A stretch of DNA of 64,000 nucleotides. Origin: Rosistilla carotiformis (GTDB lineage Bacteria > Planctomycetota > Planctomycetia > Pirellulales > Pirellulaceae). The notes under the pieces are model-generated. The model saw only the letters and a list, made by a program, of their open reading frames with translations. It had not been told where the DNA came from and did not search any database. The position numbers and the translations under genes were made by a program. This document shows, one piece after another, positions 7,835-15,599 of the stretch; the first letter of the stretch is position 1, and each line of letters begins with the position of its first letter. The stretch spans positions 4,999,411-5,063,410 of the forward strand of contig NZ_CP036348.1 of assembly GCF_007753095.1 (NCBI RefSeq). Direction: 5' to 3'.

Positions 7835-9460
7835 GTGCTCCGATATTTAAGAATCCGAACGAAACTGCTGATTGCCCTCGGCTTGCTGTGCGCGATTGTC
7901 TTGACACTTTCGGTTGGCGGTTTTCTTTCGATCTACGCTTACCGGCAACTCGCCAGCAGCGTCAGTGATCGTGCGGCCGAACTTCCGCTGACCAGCTCGT
8001 TGACTCGCGACGTCGAACAACTGCGGAACACCTACCACCACATTCACGACCATTCCAGCAGCGAAAATCCGCTAGCCCGAATCTCGTTGACCAACGAGCG
8101 CGAACAATTCCGAACCTGCGTAGCCGACGTCCGCTCTTCGGCCAATGCGTATCGGTCGGAATTGGATGCTGGCGACGATGTCTCGTCGCTGCTGTCGGAC
8201 CGATCGCGTGAGCGACATACGATCGACGCGATGCTCCGTGGGCTCGAACGGATCGACGAGATCGTCCGCGCCGAAAACTGGGCGCTCAAAGAAATCGACT
8301 ACGCACGCCTGGAAATCGAACTCGACAGCTTGGCCGATTCGGCGCAACAACTGCCCACCTTTCTGCAGCAACACATGCTTAGCCTGCGCGAGGATGTTCG
8401 CGTCTTCTACCGCATGGTCATCGGCTGGATGTGGGGATGTTCGATCTTGGCGTTTGGGATGTTTGCCGCGCTGATTTTCCTGTTCCATCGGGTCGTGGTA
8501 AAACCGTTTGGCATGCTGTTGAAGGGAAGTCGGACGATCAGCGAAGGGGCCTTCGATCACCGCATCGAACTGGGCACGGGAGACGAATTGGCGGAACTCG
8601 CCCAGTCGATGAACGACATGACGTCGCGGTTCCTGAGCACCGAATCGGAACTGAAGAACGTGATCGCGGGCAAAGAAGAGGAGATCTGCAAGCGAACCAA
8701 TGAAGCGATCCGAAACGAACAACTGGCCAGCGTTGGGTTCTTGGCCGCCGGGGTCGCGCACGAGATCAACAATCCGTTGGCATCGATCGCGTGGAGCGCT
8801 GAAGCGTTGGAATCCCGATTGCACGACCAGCTGTACGATACCGATTCGACCGAACCGTTGAACGACGACCAATTGTCCACGTTGCGAACCAATCTGCGGC
8901 GGATTCAAGACGAAGCCTTCCGTTGCAAAGGGATCACCGAACACCTGCTCGATTTCAGCCGCTTGGGGAATGTCAAACGAGAACCGACCGACCTGAAGCA
9001 CTTGGTCGAAGATGTCGTCGCGATGGTCGGAACACTGGGCCAATACCGCTGCAAGACGATTCGCTTGGATTGCCCCGAAGAGGTCAATGCGGCGATCAAT
9101 GGCCAAGAGATCAAACAGGTCGTCCTCAATCTGTTGACCAATGCGTTAGAGAGTGTCGATACCGACGGCGCAATCGACGTGCGACTGCGACAACGGGGCG
9201 ATGTCGCCGTGATGACTGTCGAAGACGATGGTTGCGGCATGGACGATCATGTCCAAACCCATTTGTTTGAACCCTTTTTCACCAGCGGCAAAGAAGGCCA
9301 AGGCACCGGATTGGGCTTGAGCATTTCCTACCGAATCGTCCAACAGCACGGCGGCCGGATGACCGCACAAAGCGAAGGACCGGGACGGGGCGCCCGCCTA
9401 GAAGTCACACTCCCTTTAAAACAAACCGTGGAAACCGATGTCCAAAAAAACGCAGCCTAG
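7835..9460 (+). CDS. Membrane sensor histidine kinase (HAMP, HisKA, HATPase)
   Basis: A 541-residue two-component sensor. In order: basic N terminus, first membrane helix (about 8-34), a helical extracytoplasmic sensor of about 165 residues, second helix (about 197-218), a HAMP linker, then HisKA with phospho-acceptor His309 in GVAHEINNP. The ATPase domain follows with N box (VLNLLTNAL), G1 (VEDDGCGMDD), F box (FEPFF) and G2 (GTGLGLSIS). The sequence around the His is of the NtrB/ZraS type, which fits its partner: the next gene, overlapping by 23 bases, is an NtrC-type regulator. The signal sensed is unknown; the helical sensor recalls four-helix-bundle small-molecule sensors. Confidence 0.93.
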   Translation: MLRYLRIRTKLLIALGLLCAIVLTLSVGGFLSIYAYRQLASSVSDRAAELPLTSSLTRDVEQLRNTYHHIHDHSSSENPLARISLTNEREQFRTCVADVRSSANAYRSELDAGDDVSSLLSDRSRERHTIDAMLRGLERIDEIVRAENWALKEIDYARLEIELDSLADSAQQLPTFLQQHMLSLREDVRVFYRMVIGWMWGCSILAFGMFAALIFLFHRVVVKPFGMLLKGSRTISEGAFDHRIELGTGDELAELAQSMNDMTSRFLSTESELKNVIAGKEEEICKRTNEAIRNEQLASVGFLAAGVAHEINNPLASIAWSAEALESRLHDQLYDTDSTEPLNDDQLSTLRTNLRRIQDEAFRCKGITEHLLDFSRLGNVKREPTDLKHLVEDVVAMVGTLGQYRCKTIRLDCPEEVNAAINGQEIKQVVLNLLTNALESVDTDGAIDVRLRQRGDVAVMTVEDDGCGMDDHVQTHLFEPFFTSGKEGQGTGLGLSISYRIVQQHGGRMTAQSEGPGRGARLEVTLPLKQTVETDVQKNAA

Positions 9461-10817
9461 TGGTTTATCGATCCTGTTCGCTGACGATGAAACCGGCTTG
9501 CAAGAACTGATGCGGGCCGAATTGCCGCGGATGGGTCACACCGTCACGATTTGCCCCGATGGCTTAACCGCTTTGGCAGCTGTCGAAAAGCAGGCCTACG
9601 ATTGCCTCATCGTCGATCTGGACATGCCCGGCATGAACGGGATCGAAGTCCTACAGCGGACCAAAGAATTGCAACCGACGTGCGAAGCGATCGTGTTGAC
9701 CGGCAAATCGACCACCGAATCGGCGATCATCGCAGTCAAATGTGGCGCTTTCGATTATCTGACCAAGCCGTCGCGGCTGGCCGACCTGGCAACGCTGTTG
9801 GGCCGTGTGGCCGAACGACGTCAGATCAGCAAACAGATGTCTGCGTTGCAGCTGCGTTTGCGTCGCGCCGAAGGGGACCCGCAACTGATCGGCAAGCATC
9901 CATCGATGCAACGTGTCAGCCAATTGATCGCCAAGGTGGCCCCCACCGAAAGCACCGTCCTGATCCGCGGCGAGACCGGCTGTGGCAAGGAACTAGTGGC
10001 ACGTGCGGTCCACGATCAAAGCCGCCGGGCGAATGAATCGTTTGTGGCGATCAACTGTGGCGCGCTTCCCGAAAATCTGATCGAAAGCGAATTGTTCGGT
10101 CACTGTCGCGGTGCATTCACCGGCGCCGATGCCGCGCGGACAGGCTTGTTTCAAGTTGCCGATGGCGGCACGATTTTCTTGGACGAGATCGGCGAACTGC
10201 CGTTGGCGATGCAAGCCAAGCTGCTGCGTGTCTTGGAATCGCGTGAGATCCGCCGCGTGGGTGACAGCCAAGTTGAAAAGATCGATGTCCGCGTTGTCTG
10301 CGCCACCCACCGCAATTTGGAAGAAATGGTCGAGAAAGGGGAGTTCCGGGAGGACCTGATGTTCCGGATCAACACCTTTGAAATCGAAGTTCCGGCGCTC
10401 CGCGAACGGGCTAGCGATATTCCTGAATTGGCAGGGCACCTGCTGCGCCGCTTCAATACGGAAAATCTGACCGATGCGGAGCTGTTCACGCCCGAGACGA
10501 TGACCGCGCTGATGGCGCATGTCTGGCCGGGGAACGTTCGCGAACTGGCCAATGTGATTGAACACGCGGTGATTTTGTGCGATTCGCTGCCGATTCGTCC
10601 CGAGCACTTACCGCGTCACTTTGGCGACCGACAACTGCGGAAAGAGCTACGCAGTTCGAGTCCGATGAGCCTGCGAGAGATGGAGAACGTTGCGATCGAA
10701 CAGGCGTTGGTGCGTCACGACGGCAACAAGTCAGCGGTCGCCGCGGAACTGGGCATTAGCCTGAAAACCCTGTATAACAAGCTGAACACGGTTGCCGCGG
10801 AAAAACAATCCGCGTAA
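9438..10817 (+). CDS. NtrC-family sigma-54-dependent response regulator
   Basis: A 459-residue regulator. The receiver domain has the acidic pair DD at 16-17, phospho-acceptor Asp60 (IVDLDMPG) and Lys110. The AAA+ domain carries Walker A GETGCGKE (178-185), the sigma-54 contact loop GAFTGA (225-230), Walker B TIFLDE (about 245-250) and an RxR-type arginine region. A Fis-type helix-turn-helix closes the protein (about 415-455: NKSAVAAELGISLKTLYNKL). It should activate RpoN promoters when phosphorylated by the kinase whose gene overlaps its start. I found no convincing -24/-12 promoter nearby, so the targets are unknown. Confidence 0.95.
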   Translation: MSKKTQPSGLSILFADDETGLQELMRAELPRMGHTVTICPDGLTALAAVEKQAYDCLIVDLDMPGMNGIEVLQRTKELQPTCEAIVLTGKSTTESAIIAVKCGAFDYLTKPSRLADLATLLGRVAERRQISKQMSALQLRLRRAEGDPQLIGKHPSMQRVSQLIAKVAPTESTVLIRGETGCGKELVARAVHDQSRRANESFVAINCGALPENLIESELFGHCRGAFTGADAARTGLFQVADGGTIFLDEIGELPLAMQAKLLRVLESREIRRVGDSQVEKIDVRVVCATHRNLEEMVEKGEFREDLMFRINTFEIEVPALRERASDIPELAGHLLRRFNTENLTDAELFTPETMTALMAHVWPGNVRELANVIEHAVILCDSLPIRPEHLPRHFGDRQLRKELRSSSPMSLREMENVAIEQALVRHDGNKSAVAAELGISLKTLYNKLNTVAAEKQSA

Positions 10818-10866
10818 CCCTCGCGACGCCGATGCGTCGGACTTTGGCTGCCGCAGGTGACTTTTA

Positions 10867-11280
10867 ATGAATATCGATTCCGACCCGCGCGCCGCCAGCG
10901 ATCGCACCGTGGCGGGTTCCGTCTCGCACCTGCGTGTGGTTTCGGATTTGGAAGCGGCGGAATTGGCAGCCGAGATTCCAATCGGATCTCCGTTCGCTCC
11001 CGGCACGGCGTTACCGTTGGAATGGGTCGGGCAAACGATCTCGTTTGAAGCCGGCGTGTGGCGGGAAACCATGCTCGGCGGATTGCTCGCTTCACTGATC
11101 ATGATCGTCTTTGGACTCGGGTCGCTGGCGACCTTTCCCATCGGATCGACAATCATCGCCAGCGGCGGGTGTCTTCTCGGCGCGATGGCCTTGGCAACAC
11201 GCAGACCAACTCTGGCCATGGCCGCCACGATGGGCAATCTGATCGTATTGGCGATTGGATTGATGCGCGCGTTTGCCTAA
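10867..11280 (+). CDS. Small membrane protein of unknown function
   Basis: A 137-residue protein 49 bases after the NtrC-type regulator, with an AGGTGA site six bases before the ATG. The first 65 residues are soluble and acidic. The rest holds about three hydrophobic segments (roughly 68-90, 93-110 and 117-135), with RRP between the second and third. No family is recognised. The position and direction suggest it is the last gene of the kinase-regulator transcript and may be an accessory of that system, but this is only inferred. Confidence 0.65.
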   Translation: MNIDSDPRAASDRTVAGSVSHLRVVSDLEAAELAAEIPIGSPFAPGTALPLEWVGQTISFEAGVWRETMLGGLLASLIMIVFGLGSLATFPIGSTIIASGGCLLGAMALATRRPTLAMAATMGNLIVLAIGLMRAFA

Positions 11281-11283
11281 TGC

Positions 11284-12330
11284 CTATTCGCTGTCGCTCA
11301 GTTCGCGAACGAACGTGACATCCGGCTTCGAGCGTGCTTTGACTTTGCAGAACTCGGCAACATAACGCTGCACCGATTTCTGTTCGGGAACTTTGAAGCG
11401 ATCCCCTTTCTGAAGGATCGGCTTGTATTCATCCATCTCACCAAATTGACGTGTTCCCGCCGCCTGGCAAGGAAACCAATGAGGTGTGCCACTGGCATCG
11501 TGCAGCATGAATTCTGGGTAGCAATGTCCAGGGATCCAGACCATCCGCGCGGGGATCTTTTTAGCGCGACAGATCGCGACAAACAAACTTGTCAATTCTT
11601 CGCAATCGCCGTAGCCATCGTCGAGCGCTTCGACGGCGGTTTTGATTTCGCCTTCGCGATACTCGACATGATCGCGGACCCAATCATAGATCTGTTCGAC
11701 CTGTTGCCATGGGGTTTGGTCGTCGGTCGCCGGCAATTCGTTCACGATCTTGCGGATCTTGCCATGCCGTGGATCGATGTAGGGACTGCTGCCAAGAAAA
11801 ACACGCTCCTCGCGTTCGACCTTTTGAGGAATCACAAGATCGTTGATTTCCCCCACGTTTTTTATCCGTGACTTGGTCACTTCAAAGGTGAACAGCGCGT
11901 CCGAAGCGGTGTTGGGGGGAACGTTGACCATCCGAACCAACACCTGTTTGGCACCGCCCAGCATGTCGCGTGTATCCCAGCGATCGACATAACGGCTGAG
12001 ACTCTGGTCGACGACTTGGACGTTTTGCTCGGGCCATTCGGTTGGGACCGGAAAGGTTGCGTAGATCTCTTCGCACAACGATCCGGCGGTCATCACTTTC
12101 ACGCCGACTTGCCACAATTGTTTTTCGGGAGCCACGAACTCCAACCGCGCGTCGTCGGCCGTCGCGGTTGTCTCTTGCCCAACCGCGGAGGGCGCACAGC
12201 AAGCCGCGGCGACTAATAGCAGCGAACGTCGCGACAGAGGCGCATGGGTGGAACCCAACGATCGCCGAAGATCGTGACCAAGCGTAGGGCGTGGTTGGGG
12301 CTGGCGACGAGGATGGATGGGATAAGTCAT
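11284..12330 (-). CDS. Exported transglutaminase-like cysteine protease-fold protein
   Basis: A 348-residue protein with a transglutaminase core in its C-terminal half. The catalytic Cys is in GYGDCEELTSLF, followed by ICRAKKIPARMVWIPGHCYPEFML, which supplies the His, and an Asp shortly after in HDASG. A preceding YDWVRDHVEY helix is typical of the superfamily. The start chosen is ATG 12330, giving a long basic leader ending in SRRSLLLVAAACC, which looks like a Tat or long Sec signal. An earlier in-frame start exists at 12441. It probably acts in the envelope as a peptidase or amidohydrolase. It is convergent with the small membrane protein. Confidence 0.8.
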   Translation of the reverse strand: MTYPIHPRRQPQPRPTLGHDLRRSLGSTHAPLSRRSLLLVAAACCAPSAVGQETTATADDARLEFVAPEKQLWQVGVKVMTAGSLCEEIYATFPVPTEWPEQNVQVVDQSLSRYVDRWDTRDMLGGAKQVLVRMVNVPPNTASDALFTFEVTKSRIKNVGEINDLVIPQKVEREERVFLGSSPYIDPRHGKIRKIVNELPATDDQTPWQQVEQIYDWVRDHVEYREGEIKTAVEALDDGYGDCEELTSLFVAICRAKKIPARMVWIPGHCYPEFMLHDASGTPHWFPCQAAGTRQFGEMDEYKPILQKGDRFKVPEQKSVQRYVAEFCKVKARSKPDVTFVRELSDSE

Positions 12331-12552
12331 CGGGCGCGGCCTGTTTCGGATAGGAACAATAGTGCACTTCGGTGACAGCGGCTGTTCGACGACCGCTACG
12401 CTCCGAACACGCAGCACAATCCATTTTGGTGGCACGGCCAAGTTGACCGGCTTTCTCTATGCTGATCTGAAGAGATGCGGTTGTCGAGTCCGATGACAAC
12501 CGTATTGCACTGCGAAATAATCGCACGGATCGCAAACACGGTCCGAGCAAGT

Positions 12553-12948
12553 TTAGTTGTTCGCCGGTTGTGGCAGTTGAGGTGCGGGAGCCATGTTGGT
12601 TCCAGGACCGTTGGGAACGACATAACCGCCGTCGACATATTGTCCAGGTTGCGGAACCCCTTGGCTCGATTGCCAACCGCCTTGGTAGCCATAGTCATTA
12701 TAAGACCCAATCCCGTTGGAATACCCATCGGTAACCACACCGCCTGCGTACCCCGAATAGGAATCGGTTCCACAACCGCATCCGGCTTCCATGGCCGGAG
12801 CGTAGTCGTACGCTGGAGTGGCTGCCGCGGCACAAGCCGCACCACAGGGAGCGCCAACACCACTACAAAAGCCGTTCCCCATGCCGGTGCAGCCGGTCAA
12901 TGCGGCCAACGAAACAACAGCTACAAGCGTTACAAATCGTGCATTCAT
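12553..12948 (-). CDS. Gly/Tyr- and Cys-rich small lipoprotein
   Basis: A 131-residue lipoprotein. The ATG at 12948 is preceded by GGTGAG four bases upstream, so it is preferred over the in-frame GTG at 12957. The signal ends in the lipobox LTGC. The mature part has nine further cysteines in its first half (CSGVGAPCGAAC, GCGCG), then a Gly/Tyr/Ser-rich repeat-like region (YSGYAGG, DGYSNG, NDYGYQGG) and a Pro-rich end. There is no enzymatic motif. It is probably an abundant or structural envelope lipoprotein. Confidence 0.75.
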   Translation of the reverse strand: MNARFVTLVAVVSLAALTGCTGMGNGFCSGVGAPCGAACAAAATPAYDYAPAMEAGCGCGTDSYSGYAGGVVTDGYSNGIGSYNDYGYQGGWQSSQGVPQPGQYVDGGYVVPNGPGTNMAPAPQLPQPANN

Positions 12949-13095
12949 TGTTCTCACCTAATCCCTAATTTTGAGTTAAAAACCGTGCAGCTTCTTTAAG
13001 CCGCACAACTCTAGGTTGTGGGATTACGCGTGCAAGCAAGAATGAGGTTTTTTTGCAACATCATTGTCAGGTTTGATGCAACGGAGAAAGGTGCG

Positions 13096-14139
13096 GTGCG
13101 TTTTGTAAACATCCCGCGGTCATCGAACCGTATCGATGCTTTGCAATCGATAGGTTTCCGATCGCTCGCGACCATGGCGTTCGCGTCGATATTGATGATT
13201 CTTAGTGCCAGCGAAGGCCATGCGCGGATGCTTCGTGACGGGGACGAATATTGGGTCCTCAACACACGTTGCATCAGTAGCGCTGCCTGTTGCGCTAACC
13301 TAGAAAATCCGAATCTCAAAGTATTTCGATACCATCAGGGTCGGGGCCTCCAACACGATAGTGTCGATGGTTTGTATTCACGTGTCGCCGAAGATCGTTC
13401 GTACCTCAACGTGATCTACTTTCACGGGAACCGCTTTACCGCCCAAGAAGCAATCGATCGATCGTTACGGATCTACCGTTACGTGAATCGACGTTGCCAC
13501 AACCAAACCAAGATCCGTTGGATTTTGTGGAGCTGGCCCAGCGATCCGATCCTGAATCCGCTGACCGATGTTCGATCCAAAGCCGATCGGGCCGATACCC
13601 AAGCATTATATGCCGGTCGGGTGCTGCAACACTTCCCCGCCCCTGATCGGTTAGAAATGGTCGGCTACAGTTTCGGTGGACGGATTGTTACCGGCGCCCT
13701 GCACACGGCTGCCGGAGGTGCGATTAAAGGCCGTACGCTCCCAGGGCAACCGCTGCTAGGCGCTCGAATCGGCATCCACCTGGTGGCTCCGGCGCTCGAC
13801 CGGCACTGGCTGGGACGCGGTCAGATGCACGGCAAAGCGGTAGAGAACATCGGCGCCATGAACCTTTTTTATAATAGTAGGGACCGAGTCCTCAGCCTGT
13901 ATGCGATGGTCAGCAAGTACCACAATCCAACGGCACTCGGGTTTGCCGGACTCGGACCGCTGGCTAAACGATCGGATCAACTGCCGATTGAGATTCACGC
14001 CAAAGATTGTGGCGGATCCGTGGGAATTCTCCACGACGAACTGAAGTATTTCGAACCCTGTTGCAATGCAGCTGAGATGATCGCGGCGTCGCTTGAGATC
14101 AACGAAGCCGAAACGATTCAACTGACGATTGCCAATTAG
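13096..14139 (+). CDS. Exported alpha/beta hydrolase-like protein (lipase-type elbow)
   Basis: About 347 residues. The frame is open from GTG 13018, with an ATG at 13042, but GTG 13096 has a GGAG site nine bases upstream and is preferred. A hydrophobic signal (ATMAFASILMILSASEGHA) follows a basic N-region of about 24 residues. The mature part has strand YLNVIYFHGNRF, WILWSWPSD, and the nucleophile elbow VGYSFGGR with Ser192, as in esterase/lipase proteins of the DUF900 kind. A late His in VGILHDEL is a candidate catalytic base. Several cysteines (CISSAACC, ECC-like near the end) suggest disulfides outside the cytoplasm. Substrate unknown. Confidence 0.7.
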   Translation: MRFVNIPRSSNRIDALQSIGFRSLATMAFASILMILSASEGHARMLRDGDEYWVLNTRCISSAACCANLENPNLKVFRYHQGRGLQHDSVDGLYSRVAEDRSYLNVIYFHGNRFTAQEAIDRSLRIYRYVNRRCHNQTKIRWILWSWPSDPILNPLTDVRSKADRADTQALYAGRVLQHFPAPDRLEMVGYSFGGRIVTGALHTAAGGAIKGRTLPGQPLLGARIGIHLVAPALDRHWLGRGQMHGKAVENIGAMNLFYNSRDRVLSLYAMVSKYHNPTALGFAGLGPLAKRSDQLPIEIHAKDCGGSVGILHDELKYFEPCCNAAEMIAASLEINEAETIQLTIAN

Positions 14140-14279
14140 TTTTCCACCACCGCGCGTTTCGCGGCGGATGTACGTCGATTGCGACGCGAGCCCCGCCGGT
14201 CCAGCCGTCTTGACGAACCCATCGGGGCGCCCCATTCTGTTGATAAAACCTTTTCCCTCCGATCGACGGTTAATTTCTC

Positions 14280-15011
14280 ATGTCTGATGCTCCGCATAAA
14301 ATTTCGCACTCGACGGTTAGCACGCTGCATCACATTCATAAGAAGTTGACCGAACTGAACAGCCAAATCGGTCGTGGCCCACGCCAACTACAAGCGGGGA
14401 TTAAGGCGATCGAAACGTTAAAAGCCTCCGAACAACAAGCCAAGGATGCGCTGCAACAGGCCAAGATCGCGTGCGATCGAAAACAGTTGCAATTGAAAGA
14501 ACGCGAACAACGGGTTGCCGATCTCAAAGCCAAATTGAACACCGCGGCAAGCAATCGCGAATTCCAAACCTTCAAAGAACAGATCGCTGCCGACCAACAA
14601 GCCAACGGCGTATTGGCCGATGAAATCCTCGAAGCGATGGAAAAGATCGATGAATTGGGGCGGGAATTGAAACTCCGCACCGAAGATTTAAATCAACGCG
14701 AAGCGGACCATGCGTCGTTACAAAGCGAAGTCGATGCGCGGGTGTCGGTCGCCACTGCCGAACGCGAACGTGTCATGGAGGAACTCGCGGTCGCCGAAGA
14801 ACAGCTTCCCGACGATGCGGTCGAGATCTACCAACGCTTGATTCGCAGCCATGGTGAAGATGGATTGGCGCATGTCGAAGGTCAATCGTGCGGCAACTGT
14901 GGCGCTACCTTTGCCCCCCAAGTCCTGAACCGATTGATGTTGTCCCACTTCATCTGTTGTCCCACCTGCGGGGCGATCCTTTACATGACCGCCGATTCGG
15001 TTTCCGAATAA
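14280..15011 (+). CDS. Coiled-coil protein with C4-type zinc ribbon
   Basis: A 243-residue cytosolic protein. Residues about 10-180 are a long heptad-rich coiled coil (LNSQIGRGPRQLQAG, then EQRVADLKAKL and EFQTFKEQI). The C terminus (about 200-240) is a zinc ribbon with two CxxC pairs, CGNC and CPTC, separated by about 25 residues. This is the architecture of the zf-RING_7 / C4-type zinc-ribbon family, widespread and of unclear function, sometimes linked to nucleic-acid binding. The next gene follows after 30 bases on the same strand. Confidence 0.85.
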   Translation: MSDAPHKISHSTVSTLHHIHKKLTELNSQIGRGPRQLQAGIKAIETLKASEQQAKDALQQAKIACDRKQLQLKEREQRVADLKAKLNTAASNREFQTFKEQIAADQQANGVLADEILEAMEKIDELGRELKLRTEDLNQREADHASLQSEVDARVSVATAERERVMEELAVAEEQLPDDAVEIYQRLIRSHGEDGLAHVEGQSCGNCGATFAPQVLNRLMLSHFICCPTCGAILYMTADSVSE

Positions 15012-15041
15012 CCCCTTCCCGATTGTTGGGCCGTTTGCACC

Positions 15042-15599
15042 ATGAATTCCAAATTTGGCCAACGACATCACGCACTGCCAGAGACGCTCAGCAAGTCGGT
15101 GTTGACGATGCAGATCATCTCGATCGCTTTACTGTTTGGCGCGATCAATATCTCGGTGATCCTGGTTGTGATGACAATGCTCCGCGACGATGCGGTCCTC
15201 AAAACCAATCTCGAACCGCTGGTGATTGTCGTCATGGCCGTTGCAATGCTGAGCACCGCCGTTTCGGTGATTTTACCGTCGATGCTGCGACGGTCGGCCG
15301 AACAGCACGCTTCGCGGGCTCGCAAATTACGCGACGACGCGAACCATCCGACGATCGATCCCATGGCTCCACTGACCGAACCCGAAGCGTTGATGTTGGC
15401 CCGTTACCAAACCGCGCACATCGTGGGTGCAGCGTTGTTGGAAGGCCCCGCCATGCTGGCGACCGTCGTGTTTTTCTTAACATCCAACGCGATCTGCCTG
15501 GGCATCGCCGTCTTCATGATCCTGTTGTTGGCAACGCGTGTCGCCACACAGGGCAAAGTGGTCACGTGGATGGAACAAACGATTCGCCACGCGGCCTAA
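15042..15599 (+). CDS. Four-helix membrane protein of unknown function
   Basis: A 185-residue protein with hydrophobic segments at about 22-46, 60-82, 127-147 and 150-167, and a basic loop after the second (RRSAEQHASRARKLRDD). No recognised domain is seen. It lies 30 bases downstream of the zinc-ribbon gene and is probably co-transcribed. Its TAA stop overlaps the stop of the convergent FAD/Fe-S gene. Confidence 0.65.
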   Translation: MNSKFGQRHHALPETLSKSVLTMQIISIALLFGAINISVILVVMTMLRDDAVLKTNLEPLVIVVMAVAMLSTAVSVILPSMLRRSAEQHASRARKLRDDANHPTIDPMAPLTEPEALMLARYQTAHIVGAALLEGPAMLATVVFFLTSNAICLGIAVFMILLLATRVATQGKVVTWMEQTIRHAA

